Part shown: positions 34,781-63,086 of the stretch, one piece after another
Layout of the letters: every line of letters begins with the position of its first letter
Numbering within the stretch: the first letter of the stretch is position 1
NCBI GenBank assembly: GCA_965112735.1
Contig: OZ218963.1
Coordinates: 1,054,001-1,118,000, forward strand
From: Phaeosaccion multiseriatum
Taxonomy: Eukaryota > Ochrophyta, other classes
DNA length: 64,000 nt
Reading direction: 5' to 3'
Translations under genes and position numbers: made by a program
Notes under the pieces: model-generated
Seen by the model: only the letters and a program-made list of their open reading frames with translations
Database searches by the model: none
Told to the model about the DNA's origin: nothing

Positions 34781-35170
34781 CGGAGGAGGAGTGGGGAGCC
34801 TCCGAGACCCCCTGTGCTCTCCCTCCCTCCCTCCCCTCCCTCCATCCATCCCTCCCTCCACCTCCACCTCACCCTCTCCTCGACTCACTTGCTCGTTACT
34901 CAGGCCTTGGAAATGGCCGATGTGGTAAGTTCGACAGCATGCCAGGACAGCGCATGGAAGTTCAGTCCTGGGCAAGGGCAAGGGGGGGCTGGTGCTGGTG
35001 CTGGTGCTGGGGAGGGGGAGGGTCGTGCAGGAGAGCAGCACCCCTATTGGGTGTGGGCGGAGCTTCTCGTGGCACTGAGCTCTGCGGTGGTCGGCGCTGG
35101 GCTCTTGCGGTGGTCAGTGCTTCACAGCAATGATATCAGGACTCACACCAGCCGTCCGCGAGTAAACTGA
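26740..35170 (+). CDS. Large type I membrane protein, DUF7906-like (plant AT3G28720/AT5G58100 type)
   Basis: Exons in phase: 26740-26987, 27113-27201, 27441-27549, 27694-27860, 28006-28199, 28330-28495, 28638-28745, 28878-28933, 29088-29213, 29432-29475, 29697-29971, 30068-30187, 30310-30435, 30887-31161, 31295-31647, 32004-32136, 32383-32490, 32633-32783, 33074-33247, 33497-33635, 33938-34061, 34249-34356, 34616-34723, 34904-35170; about 1255 residues. A signal peptide-like start (MRCLKRLLWPEILACLPGIL) and a C-terminal helix (WAELLVALSSAVVGAGLL) suggest a lumenal protein with a short tail. Conserved blocks recalled from the plant family are VDIVFIGFD, YKYSFHVVEVGHLVRKALE, YTLFVLNPRRAEV, ERFGWVDVQAGPFEWG, and NIFILSV with GGLVPTHLGYS. 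The function is poorly known. In the last exon 34925-35038 has a perfect donor (GTAAGT) and acceptor and may be an in-frame optional intron. Confidence 0.8.
28943..28987. repeat. 15-bp minisatellite, three copies, just after a donor
   Basis: CAGCCCAGGCACAAG occurs three times in tandem in an intron, starting ten bases after the donor at 28934. Confidence 0.9.
30512..30792. repeat. CACACT/CACT microsatellite in DUF7906-type gene
   Basis: A compound array of CACACT, CATACGCACA and CACT units fills most of the intron 30436-30886. Long apparent open frames here (Thr-His-Ser-Leu repeats) are artefacts. Confidence 0.95.
31035..31130 (+). repeat. In-frame coding minisatellite (DRHLQG repeats)
   Basis: Units of 18 bases encode DRHLQG, mixed with VLTE spacers, four copies inside exon 14 of the DUF7906-type gene. 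All lengths are multiples of three, so copy number can change without frameshift. Confidence 0.9.
31817..32000. repeat. 21-bp minisatellite upstream of an acceptor
   Basis: Nearly nine copies of CTCTGTGTATGTGGCTTTGTT with a few substitutions end two bases before the acceptor at 32003. The unit is T-rich in the sense strand. Being a multiple of three, it makes long false open frames. Confidence 0.95.
32137..32225. repeat. Minisatellite of repeated splice donors
   Basis: Four copies of CAGGTGGGTGGGTGCC-like units begin at the exon end (32136). Each copy recreates CAG|GTGGGT, so several equivalent donors follow each other. Confidence 0.85.
32321..32366. repeat. (CTC)n tract before an acceptor
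   Basis: About 15 CTC/CCT units sit in an intron 17 bases before the acceptor at 32382. Confidence 0.9.
32784..32930. repeat. (GT)n-rich tract beginning at a donor
   Basis: GTGTGTGC, GTGAGTGT and similar units start directly at the donor following the exon that ends at 32783. Confidence 0.85.
33255..33407. repeat. 10-bp minisatellite AGGCATACAG
   Basis: About 15 tandem copies, two with T for C, start seven bases after a donor (33248). Confidence 0.95.
33755..33906. repeat. (CTTC)n array before an acceptor
   Basis: About 36 tetranucleotide units, with a few CTTT, lie 30 bases before the acceptor at 33937, pyrimidine strand in the sense direction. Confidence 0.95.
34741..34779. repeat. (GT)n microsatellite in DUF7906-type gene intron
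   Basis: About 19 GT units begin 17 bases after the donor at 34724. Confidence 0.9.
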
Positions 35171-35807
35171 TGGGAGGTGGAGAGGAGTAAGTTGTTTATT
35201 TCTCACTCCGAGCAGGCTACGCTCAGAGGTGGTATGGGTTAATCACCGCTTATCCTGGGGGTGGGCCAAGGCGATTTTGACAGGGGTGAGGGGGTGAGGG
35301 GGGTGAGGGGGAGAGGGCCCCAACGCTTCAACGGCCACAGCAAAATCCTCTGTATCAAGTCGTTGATGGGTGGCCGGCCTGGCCTGGCTTTGGGTCAGCT
35401 GGCACCCACGACTGACCCAATCTTTTTTGTTATGTGAGCCGACAGCAGCTACCCATTCGTAGTGAGCACGTAGCAAGGAAAGGCCGGCGGATGGCGTTGT
35501 CTGCACCACTGCACAATGCAGGCAGAGGGCTCAAGCAGCGAGCGAGCGGCTGTGTCTCGCAGCAGCGTTCTGCCGGATACCCCATGAGGGGAGAAGAGAG
35601 AGAGAGATGCTCTCACTTCCGCTGTGCAGCTTCGGTCACCTTTGGCCACCCACCCGTCTCCGAGGGAGGACTCTGTGTGTCATGGAGACCCTGCACACAT
35701 GGCCATGCGATTGGGTCCCCCCCCCGCTGGGCAAGGAGGAAGGACCCAATCGCCGCATCCAAAGCCAGAGCTGCGCTTCCCTCCCTTTCACAGCCGTTTC
35801 GGCGCTC
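35171..35807. other. Convergent intergenic spacer, no gene seen
   Basis: These 637 bases lie between the stop codons of the DUF7906-type and RRP41 genes. Open frames on both strands are short and without family features. GGGGTGAGG units near 35284-35308 are the only repeat. Confidence 0.45.
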
Positions 35808-37283
35808 TCAGCCTGTTTGGCCTCGCAGGGCGGCAGTGGCATGTTCCCGAAGTCGATGTCTAAGCACGGCGTGGACCTGCGGCGGGGCAGAGGCAGCAGC
35901 AGGGGCGGGGCAACGTTGGGGAGGACAGGGGAAATAGACAGGAGGACAGTCAGCCAGCCGCAGAGCTTCCTTCATTGAGGCCTTGGGGAGGACGGAAGGA
36001 GGAGGATCCGTGGTGCCCATTTGCCTAATTGAATACAACGTTGAGTGCAGCCCTTCCCCTGTTCCTGCCCACCTGCTGACAAGCCCTCATCGCACAGCGC
36101 AACACGTCTTCGAAGATGTCCACCGGCAGCCTCGCCTCCATCCGTGCCAGGAGCAGCTCTTCGCCGCTGGGCAGGATGGCCACGGGCATCTGCGGGCCGC
36201 TGAAGGACTGCTCTACATAGTTGAGGTCCATGATGGAGCACCCGTCTACGTAACCGGCGCTGCAGGACACAACCATGTCCTGAGAGAGAGAGACGAGGGA
36301 GGAGAGAGAGAGAGAGAGAGAGGGAGGCAGAGGGAGAGAGGGAGAGAAAGCGAGAGGCGCGTAGACCGAGAGGGATATGAGCAAGCTTGAGCCAGGAGGT
36401 CCTGAGAGAGAATGTCACCCGTACACGGCTGCTCACAAATGTTGCGCAGCAGGGAGGCAGGACTGTGCTTGTCACCCTCCTCTTCCCCAAGTCACTTCAG
36501 AGCTGCAACCATAGAAGCCGCTGCACACACACCTTCATCGCAATACCAGCGTCCATGACAGCCAACGAGGTGGCGTTGATGCAGGCGGGCAGGGTGCCCC
36601 CGTCGGTCTGGATGACGTGAATGTAAATATCGATCTGCGTCCTCGGGTAGAGGTGAGCCATGATCGCTCCTTCAAACACGTCCTTGACAGAGAGCGCCAT
36701 TTCCACGCTCTTTCTGTCAGACTGTAGCCAAGTGACGCAGCAACAGGGAGAAAGCGGTGGTAAATTGTCTACCACAACGATCTCATGTTTTGGGGCGAGA
36801 AGCGAACACCGACCACCTTCGCTTCCTTCACAGTCTTTCTCTCCCTCTCTACCCGCCAAAACTTGATCCATCCTCTCTTTCCCCCTCCTGCTCTGACCTT
36901 CCTGCGCTTCTTTCTCTCGCTGCCGCTAAATGGAGCATGATTGAACTCGCACTTGATGATTGCCCCATGCGCTGCATCCTGCCTCTTGTTTACCTCATGG
37001 GGGCCTTTAACAATGGCCACCACCTGCGTGCGACATCCCAAGGGAGCATGAAAATGGAATCAGGGGGACGTGGGCACGAGACAAGAAGCGCGGGGCGCGA
37101 TCTACAGAAGAAAAAGAGGATCAATCTCAAGTCTCCACTCTCTACCTTTGTTTGCCCCATCTCAATGTATGCACTTCCATCTGCACTTGCAAGCACACCG
37201 AACCGACACCGCAGTCTTCGAATCTCATCCTTCCTCCGTCCATCCGGCCGCAGCCCGGCCAAACTCAGCAAGTCTTCGTGCAT
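35808..37283 (-). CDS. RRP41: Exosome complex subunit RRP41 (EXOSC4)
   Basis: Five exons, 37283-37146, 37023-36898, 36721-36533, 36279-36073 and 35876-35808, give 242 residues, close to human EXOSC4 (245). The RNase PH fold signature is clear: LRPDGRRKDEIR, ADGSAYIEMGQTKV, VAIVKGPHEVNK, SDRKSVEMALSVKDVFEGAI, TQIDIYIHVIQTDGGTLPAC, NATSLAVMDAGIAM, CSAGYVDGCSIMDLNYVEQS. The last exon is only 23 codons and encodes the C-terminal helix (VHAVLRHRLREHA). The protein forms part of the six-subunit ring of the RNA exosome and works in 3' RNA processing and decay in nucleus and cytoplasm. The start is the ATG before HEDLLSLAG; an in-frame upstream ATG at 37361 would add an unlikely Pro/Leu stretch. Confidence 0.95.
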
Positions 37284-37746
37284 AAGAAGAGAGAGAGAGG
37301 GGAGAGGGGAAGGGGGGGGGGGAAAAAAAATTGGAGGCGTATGGGCATTTATGGTATTCACTACAGCCGGATCTGAGGGATCGGCCTTGACCGGCCCCGG
37401 CCGGCCTGATTACTGATTACGGCCGGCGCACACTGTAACCTTGTCAGGGAATCTATTTCCTTCGAACAGTCGATGCCCCGGTTCCTCCTCAAGAGAGACA
37501 GAAGGGGGGGGGGGGAGAACGCTCTGAAGCACGTAGGTACATGTAGGTCACGAAGTGAATCCACTAGCAGACCTCGCGATGGCTTCAGCCACAGGACCTG
37601 TTCTAACAGGACCTGTCCTAACAGGACCTGTCCTGTCCCCCCACGCACGACTGCTTGCATCGAACTGACGGAGCCAATGCTGCTGCAGCAGTAACAGCAG
37701 CAGTTGGTGATACTGTGGCATCACGCCACGCAGCTTGACTCGACCT
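37284..37746. other. Intergenic spacer between RRP41 and DHS genes
   Basis: The 463 bases hold the RRP41 promoter and the DHS 3' flank. They include G/A runs at 37309-37330, a G run near 37506-37516, and a small tandem repeat GGACCTGTCCTAACA-like at about 37593-37637. No gene is seen. Confidence 0.45.
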
Positions 37747-40849
<3,103 letters not shown>

Positions 40850-41328
40850 GGTTTGGTTTAGTGTAATCATTAATCAATGGAAATGGGGCGCAGTTGGTGA
40901 TTCGAGTCACATTTGGTATGGAACAAAAGTAAAGCCCAAGCCCCCGATTATATCAGTGTTAGCACGTCAGCCTCAGGGGTCGAGCATGGCGAGTTTTGTG
41001 GAGAGCGTGTCTTTTGCTCTCTCACCTGCTGGGGCAGGCAGAGGGCTGATGGGGACGTGGTGTGTGCCGCCGACAACAAAAGCGCATGCGTCCTCATTTC
41101 CTTCTAAAGTTCCATGGGGGGGGGGGGGAGGTGAGGGAACACTACGAGGAGGAGCGAGGCGTAGGAGTACCGAATCAAGAGCAGAAGAGGGAGAGGTGGA
41201 AGGCAAGTAAAGAAGCAAAAGGAGGGGGGATGGGAAGGAGGGGTTGGGGGTGAGCGAAACGCCTGTTCCTCTAAACATAGCTACTTGACCCTCCTCTCGT
41301 TGTCGCCCCCCTGTGTTTGTCCGCACAG

Positions 41329-41424
41329 CAACAACTATGGTGCCCTGGGGATGGGGCTGAGTGACACCAACTCAGTCATTGGTGACTCGTCGCCGGACAT
41401 GGACGACATTCTCGCCTTGACGGT
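41329..41424 (+). CDS. Isolated exon resembling an RCC1/BNR repeat
   Basis: The stretch is flanked by a good acceptor (CCGCACAG) and a possible donor (ACG|GTGCGA) and encodes [19 protein letters not shown] followed by [12 protein letters not shown]. The NNYGxLGxG-DTNxIGD pattern followed by a D-rich turn is common in RCC1-like beta-propeller repeats of stramenopiles and alveolates. Upstream, a plus-strand frame at 40990-41107 encodes Cys/Trp-containing pieces (for example FCSLTCWGRQRADGD, VVCAADNKSACVLIS) that could be a decayed neighbouring repeat, but it stops before the exon. Downstream, the (TCTG)n array begins 45 bases after the donor and no continuing exon could be identified. It may be the remnant of a gene broken by the array or one exon of a gene I cannot complete. 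Confidence 0.3.
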
Positions 41425-41467
41425 GCGAACCCACCAGCCTGCACCTTGCTTAGAGGCAAACGCCGGG

Positions 41468-43111
<1,644 letters not shown>

Positions 43112-44409
43112 CCTCTTTCTGCCGGAACACGTAAATGAAATCACTTAGAAATCACCCCCTCGCCACAGCGTGCGGACCGCACGAGGTACGCTCCTCCCCG
43201 AAAGCTCATGAGAGCTTTGAGGTATCGGACGTTCATCGTCAATGTGCGCTTGAGCGTGAATCTGATGAGTACCCGCGTGGACCAGCGAAGAGCGGATCTG
43301 GCGAAGGAGAAGAAGGCCAGGCTGGCCAGAGCAAGCAGTAGACGAAGCCGGACGGAGGAGAGCAGTGGGCAAGAAGGCGTAGGAGGAGATAGTCGTGGAG
43401 CTGCTGGTATGAAGAATTCCATCTCAAGCCCGACCACGAGGAGTGGCTGCGTTCGAGTAAGGACAAGAGCAAGCGATGAGAACACCCGTACCTCAGGAAG
43501 ATCAGAACTGACCAGCCAGCGTCACTACCTCAGGAAGATCAGCACTGGCCAGCGTCAGTCGAGGAGCTGATACGGCGCGCAAGGAAGGACCATCACAGCC
43601 AGCGAAAAGTAGAGGAAGGCGGGCCTCCGTATATGTCGATGTGGAGAAGGGGGGAGCACCAACCGGCAGGCCATCCTCCAGGGAGCAAACAAGAATGGCA
43701 AGGGCTAGTACAATGTAACCGTAGAGTCGCTTCCTCACGAAGTTAAGCCTCAGCACCAGCAGGAGGAGCCGCGGTGACGGGCAGGAAGCCTCCTTCAACG
43801 AGCAGACGATGGATGATGTGGAGAACTTGTTCAAAGTGTCAGCATTCTGCAGCAGCAGCCATCCCGAGCCAACAACTCCACCACCACCCGCGAAGCTGAT
43901 CTGAGCGTGGCCGACCGACCAGAGGAGACGACAGGCAGGCTCGAAGGAGGAGGGGGTTTGCTTCAAGGAGGTCCAGACATGCCGTGGGAAACCATGCCTT
44001 GCAGGAAGTCGATGCCTTGTGATGGCTTCAAAGCTCCGGTCGAAGAACAGAGAGAGAGAGAGAGCTGCCGGTAGAGTAGAAAGCTGCATGACCGAGCAGC
44101 GGGGATACATTACATTTACTAAGGCCGCTGGATACACTCCACTCCACTCCACTACCCCACTCCACTCCACTCCGCTCCACTCACGTATGGTACGGCAGTG
44201 AGATTGCCACTGTGAAGGAGGGCCGCTCGGTGCCGCTAACGTAAGGTCCTCCATGACTGGCAACGCGAGGTTACCATGCAAAAAGCAAGAAAGAAAAAAA
44301 GAAAAGGCGCTTCTACACGTGTTGGTGCTCGACTCACAGATTCGCGTAACGATATTTCCATATTTCCCCTTCTTTTCCGTTCCTCTTCACACCCTGCCTT
44401 CCTCTCCCT
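43112..44409. other. Region between the (TCTG)n array and the IQ/LRR gene, no confident gene
   Basis: About 1.3 kb. On the minus strand a frame at 43524-44281 contains a membrane-like stretch (LYGYIVLALAILVCSLEDGL), and another at 43141-43485 contains LRLLLALASLAFFSFA. They could be two exons of a small membrane protein, joined across a local duplication: ACCTCAGGAAGATCAG occurs at about 43492 and 43529. I could not find a start or a convincing splice path. A (CCACT)n tract lies at 44134-44182. Confidence 0.3.
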
Positions 44410-58225
<13,816 letters not shown>

Positions 58226-58807
58226 TGAGTTTGCGGTGTTGTCGGGGGGGGGCGGCGTGTTGTTGAACTGTGGCGGAGGGCCGAGAGGGCGAGTAGTATG
58301 GCAGGGGGGCAAGAGGGCGAGAAAGTGGGAGGGAGCCGGTGCTGTCGGGAAGGGCGAAACGGCGAAAAAGGTGTCGTTCTTCCACCGCCCCTGCGCGAAC
58401 TCGAACCAAAGTCTAATGCTATTGTGATTTATCTCTATCCTACGATAAAGAATCTAAGATTGTGATGTATAAACGCATTTACACTCCTCGCTTTCGACCC
58501 ACTCTATTTTCCACTCTCTTCTCCTCCCCGAGGATCCAAATGACATAATACTGTAATAGGGAGGTCTAACAACATAAGAAAAGGGAGGGTGGGATGGTCG
58601 AGAGTGGGGAGCAATTTGACTGTCAATTTGACTGCAGGCCGGCGTAAGGCCAAATCCTTTGCAGTTCAGTCTCTGGGGCAGCTCCGGCGGCATGTTCCCC
58701 TCCCTATACATCATCGGTGATCGGTGACAATACTCACTGTAGAAGGCCCGAAACACCATTTCGGTGTCCGCGACCCCAGGAATAGAGTCCCAAGAACGCC
58801 GGTCTAT
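58226..58807. other. Convergent intergenic spacer, no gene seen
   Basis: Between the IQ/LRR stop and the TauE gene end. AT-richer parts (about 58420-58480, 58540-58580) suit 3' untranslated regions. Minus-strand frames are short and unsupported. Confidence 0.45.
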
Positions 58808-58962
58808 CTTTCTGTCTATGTTTGGAACGCTCCTGTCTATGTTTGGAACGCTCCTGTCTGTCTTTGGAACGCTCCTGTCTGTTTTTTGGAACGCTCCTGT
58901 CTATGTTTGGAACGCTCCTGTCTGTGTTTGGAACGCTCCTGTCTATGTTTGGAACGCTCCTC
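58808..58962. repeat. 21/22-bp minisatellite beside the TauE gene end
   Basis: About seven copies of a unit like GTTTGGAACGCTCCTGTCTA, with small variants, lie 16 bases beyond the stop codon at 58978 and so probably in the 3' UTR. Confidence 0.95.
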
Positions 58963-58977
58963 GCCCGCTCCAACAAA

Positions 58978-59927
58978 CTATCCGACCGCCGGGATACCCG
59001 TGGTGAGTGACTTTACAGTCACGGTGGCGAATGCCAGGCCTATGAAAGCGAACACCACGGCGACAGCTGTCTCCACCACCACAGGGTCGACCTTTCCTTG
59101 AAGGCGGGGCCCGATTTGCCCCCCTGGGGAGGGGCACGAGAGGGAGCCGAACGGAACGGAAGATGGTGCGTCAGAACACAGTGCTTCTAAGCAGTTACTC
59201 GGTTGCCTTTGCGCTTCCAAACGGCTTCAAAGGCTTGTCTTCTTTCCACGGGGTGGTGGGGGGGGGGTCCACACGCGTTGTAACACCCCGTCATCGCCCA
59301 CTCCCTCTCCCCCTTCCTCCCTCCCTCCCTCCCTCCCCCCCTTCCTTCATCCCTCCCTCCGTACGTCCCTCCCACCCTCCCTCTCTCCCTCCCACCCTCC
59401 CTCCCTCCCTCTCTCCCTTCCTCCCTCCCTTCCTCCCTACCTCCCACCCTTCCTCCCTCCCTACCTCCCTCCCTCCCTCCCACCCTTCCTCCCTCCCTCC
59501 CTCCCTCCCTCCCTTCCTCCCTCCCTCCCTCCCTCCCTTCCTCCCACCCTTCCTCCCTACCTCTCACCCTCCCTACGTCCCTCCCACCCACCCACCCTCC
59601 CTCCCTCCCTCCCTCCCTCCCTCCCTCCGTCCCTCCCTCCCTCCCTCCCTCCCTCCCTCTGCATCTCCCTCCCTCTGCATCTCCCTACCTCCCTCCCTCT
59701 CTCCCTCCCTCCCTCCCTCCCTCCCTCCCTCCCTCCCTCCCTCCCTCCCTCCCTCCCTCCCTCCAACTCTCGCGAGCGGAGCACCGGAGGGCCGCTTCAA
59801 GGCTGTGCTCACCGATGATGACTCCGGGGATGGTGAAGGCTACGAGGTTGTACGGGATGGGGACGCTACCCTGAGACACCAGGCCCGCCAGCTGAGTGGC
59901 GGCGGCTGTGACCGCATTGAGGAACAC

Positions 59928-59970
<43 letters not shown>

Positions 59971-61389
59971 TGTGTGGGGATGGCTGTGTGTGTATCACCA
60001 ACATGGGTGTGTGGTAGAATGCGTGAGCACTGCTCCCCCCTCCCACACACACACACACACAGCAAGACAAGAAGAAGGAAGGCTTGAAACACTCACCACC
60101 AGCACGGAGGTACCTGCAGCAACGGGCAGCGGCACCAGGTACTTCTTGGTCAGCTGCGGCAGCACAACTTCGCCTGTGACGGTGTGCGGCGAAAGCAGAG
60201 AGGAGCTGAGCACGTCAGGGGGGAGAGGGTGGGGGCGGGCGGAGGAGGGGGGTGTGCACGTACCAACACCGACGCCGAGAAGGCCCATCAAGAGTCCGCC
60301 AAAGGCCGTACCTGCGACGTTCTTTCCTTCAACCTGCGCATCGAGAGGCACAAAGCAAGAGCGACGGTTACAGAATTGGGAAGAGTCTATTGCTCTGTGG
60401 GTGGTGGCATTGAAAGTACTGTACCTTGGGCGATTCATAGATGAAGTCTGTGCCATCCGACGCGCACTTGAAGCGGAAGTCGCCCCCCCCCTCGCCGTAG
60501 TCGATGGTGCAGTCGTCTGGCACGTCTGCAATGGACGCCAGCACCTCCGGCCGGCCCTCTGTCTGAGCATCTTTGAGTTCCTTCAGCAAGAAGGCTGACA
60601 CGCTGATCATGAGCAGGGAGTAAATGCCCTTGAGGAGCTGTTCATCTGCCCAGGGCGAGAGCAGGGCCCCTGCCAAGCAAGCTGGCAGAGACACGGCGAG
60701 AAAGGGCAACGCCGCCTTGACATCGATCAAACCCTTCTTCTTGTAAGCGAGTAAGCCCGAGCTGAAGCCGAACGCCTCTGTGAGGAGGGCACAAGCCAGG
60801 GCAGCCGTCGAGCTGCCGATGGTGTACTCAGGGCCGAGCAAGGGGAACACTAGGATGAAGATTGGAGTGAACAGCGCGGCGCCCCCGATACCAGCCACCT
60901 GCGCGTAAAAAGGTGCCAGAAGGTGCGAACGAATGACATGAGAGGGGGGCATTGTATCCTTCCACGTTGGCATCTCCCACCCTTTCCCTTCTCCTCCGAG
61001 TCAGGCGGAGGGGTGCTCACCTGCGCTGCGATGGCTGTACAGATACTGAGAGGGAACATGAATGCGTACTGCGTCCAATCCAAGTTCAGAGCGGCGATTG
61101 AACTGCTGGCCCCTTCAAAGAAGTTGGCCGCTTCCACAAAGCCTGATCCCTCTAAGACGTTCATATGCAGACGAATGGTGCTCCGGCTATCACCGCGTAT
61201 TCTTCGGCCGCCCTGTAATGCTTGTGGGCTAAGGGTATTCCTCATCCTATCGCGGGCGCTGCTGCTGCTAAAACTATTTCTCGCCCGAACACTACGTGTC
61301 AGGCCACCAGCAGGGGAGGCCGTAAATGCGGAACTACGTGTCACGAGCGAGAGCAGCAGCAGCAAAGGCAGCATACAAGGTCGAAACAT
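58978..61389 (-). CDS. Plastid-targeted TauE/SafE-family membrane transporter
   Basis: Six exons, 61389-61021, 60898-60425, 60333-60264, 60173-60097, 59927-59813 and 59123-58978, give 416 residues. The start [20 protein letters not shown] is a signal peptide followed by AF-TASPAGG, the ASAF-type junction of proteins imported into secondary red plastids. The body has about eight membrane helices and the two-repeat TSUP pattern: [100 protein letters not shown]. An acidic soluble segment ([19 protein letters not shown]) separates the halves. The family moves sulfite, sulfonates or other organic anions; the substrate here is unknown. The last intron (59812-59124) is almost entirely (CCCT)n. The stop at 58978 assumes no further splicing. 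Confidence 0.85.
59310..59763. repeat. (CCCT)n-rich array in TauE intron
   Basis: About 450 bases of CCCT with CCTA, CACC and CGTC variants. In the gene's sense it is purine-rich (GGGA)n, the opposite orientation from most other arrays in the window. Confidence 0.95.
59932..59977. repeat. (GT)n microsatellite beside a TauE acceptor
   Basis: About 20 GT units read (CA)n in the sense, ending at the acceptor CACCTAG at 59928. Confidence 0.9.
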
Positions 61390-61594
61390 CTTAGACAGGT
61401 CTCTATAAGATGGCGGATTTGTCCTCCTCCTTCCAAATCCTAGCTTTGTTTTTTGTTTTTTATTTTTTGTGTGTGGATCGAGTCAGGAAATTGGCACGTT
61501 AGTTGTTCAAATTAGAATCACAAATGGGCGTGGAATGCGTTCCAAATTCATTCATTGGCTTTAAATGGAAGAGTAGAGTACGGCTGAGACGATC
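61390..61594. promoter_or_regulatory. Divergent promoter region of TauE and Rpp21 genes
   Basis: These 205 bases separate two start codons. They contain a T-rich run (TTTGTTTTTTGTTTTTTATT at about 61446) and AT-rich sequence, unusual for this GC-rich window. A bidirectional promoter is inferred. Confidence 0.45.
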
Positions 61595-63055
61595 ATGCTT
61601 TCTGGGATGGGAATATCCCCCAGGGAGTTACCTCAGCATTTGGTTCAAGATGTAAGGAGGGAGAGGCGGTACTGCACCGAGTCCTTCATCTCGCTTACCA
61701 CCAAGCCCCCCCCCTCCCTTCCACTCAAATCAATACTTTTTCAGGGCCTGCTGAAGGAATCCGATCGCCTGAAGCTAAACTTGCTCTTGAGGGCGTCACA
61801 CACCTTCCTGACGGGCACCCCAGCTCTATCCCGGGTATATTCGGAGCGCTTCCGCCGGCACGCCAGGCACTTGTTGCAGGTACGACGAGGGAGAAGGCCA
61901 CTCATTGATGGAGGCTCTAAGGGCTGGGCTGGCAGGCGCTTGAGCGCGCAACCGAATGCAGGACGCATGCTGACATTCCCTCATCTGACCACCGCATGTG
62001 TATAGGATGAGGAGCTGCCGCCGTGGGTGCTGGACGGCCTGTGTCTGCAGTGCGGGGCTGCTCTGGTACCGGGACTGACGTGCAAGGTAAAAAGAGGCGA
62101 TGTATACTTATTTGCAGTCACAACGACTGCTCGTCCTGAAGAAGTTGTGTGTGTTTGTGCTTGCCGGGCATCCACCAGGTGAGAGTGCGCCATCTCACCT
62201 CTCGGGCGCGAAAGCGACGAAGGAGCCCCAATTCGGCCCCCACGAAGAACCAAGTGGTACAACAGTGCAGCGTGTGCAAGGTCTCCAACCCAATCCCAGG
62301 AGCCCGTGCTACTGGTGCTCGTGGTGGGGCAGCGCAGGAAGGGCAGCTGGCCTCGCGGACACCAGCATCAGCATCAGCAGCGACAGCAGCAGCAACAGGA
62401 GCGGATGGCAAGGGAAAGAAGAGGAAAAGAAGTGTGCCAGGTGAGAGAGGACAAGTGTGTTCTCGTGTGTGCTCGCGTGCGCAGATGGTGGATGTAACCG
62501 TTCCCCCACCTCCCACCTCCCACCACATCCTCAGGTGACCAGTCTTTCATTGCCCTCGGACCCTCCAAGAGCACCGACCGACCGACTCCCAGGTAAGCAA
62601 ACGACTTGGACCGAGTATCCCGTTGACCCCTATTCCTGGCCCTGCTTAAACGCTGCTGCTGCTGCTGCTCCTCCTGCTGCTTCTCCTGCTGCTGCTCTAC
62701 TGCTGTCGCTGCCCCCACGTTCCCCCACGCGGCCTCCAGATGTGGAATAAGCAGCGCTTTCAGCTTCAAGCCCAAGTCAGACGCAGCTTCAAGCGGTTGG
62801 AGTGCGGGGGGGTGGAGCAGCTCAGCCCGGGGGGTAGTGGGGGGGAGGGAGGGAGGAGAGGGAGGAGGAGGCGGTTTCAGTTCCAGTCTCCTGGAGCGAT
62901 TAGAGGCTACCCACAAGACCAAAAAGAAGCGCAAAAAGCCCGCTGCAGCTGCGAGTGCGCTCGAGGGTGGCAGCGGCAGCGGCAGCGGCAGCGGCAGCGG
63001 AAACAAAAACAAAGAGCCTCGAGAATCGCTCTTACATAAAATACGTATTGGGTGA
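61595..63055 (+). CDS. RPP21: RNase P/MRP protein subunit, Rpr2/Rpp21/SNM1 family
   Basis: Six exons, 61595-61651, 61745-61879, 62006-62086, 62179-62440, 62535-62592 and 62740-63055, give 302 residues. The family's zinc ribbon is visible: C77-x2-C80 in LCLQCGAALVPGLTCK and C121-x2-C124 in QCSVCK, with the basic VRVRHLTSRARKRRR between them, the typical arrangement of Rpr2/Rpp21. The preceding helical region (ESDRLKLNLLLRASHTFLT, RHARHLLQ) also fits. The protein would bind RNase P or MRP RNA in the nucleus for tRNA or rRNA processing. It is longer than human Rpp21 (about 154): the extra C-terminal half is low complexity with Lys clusters (HKTKKKRKK) and a Gly-Ser repeat at about 62969-63000. 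It ends 31 bases from the convergent zinc-finger gene. Confidence 0.8.
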
Positions 63056-63086
63056 TGACTCCTTGGAAAAAAAGCTTCTCTTCAGC

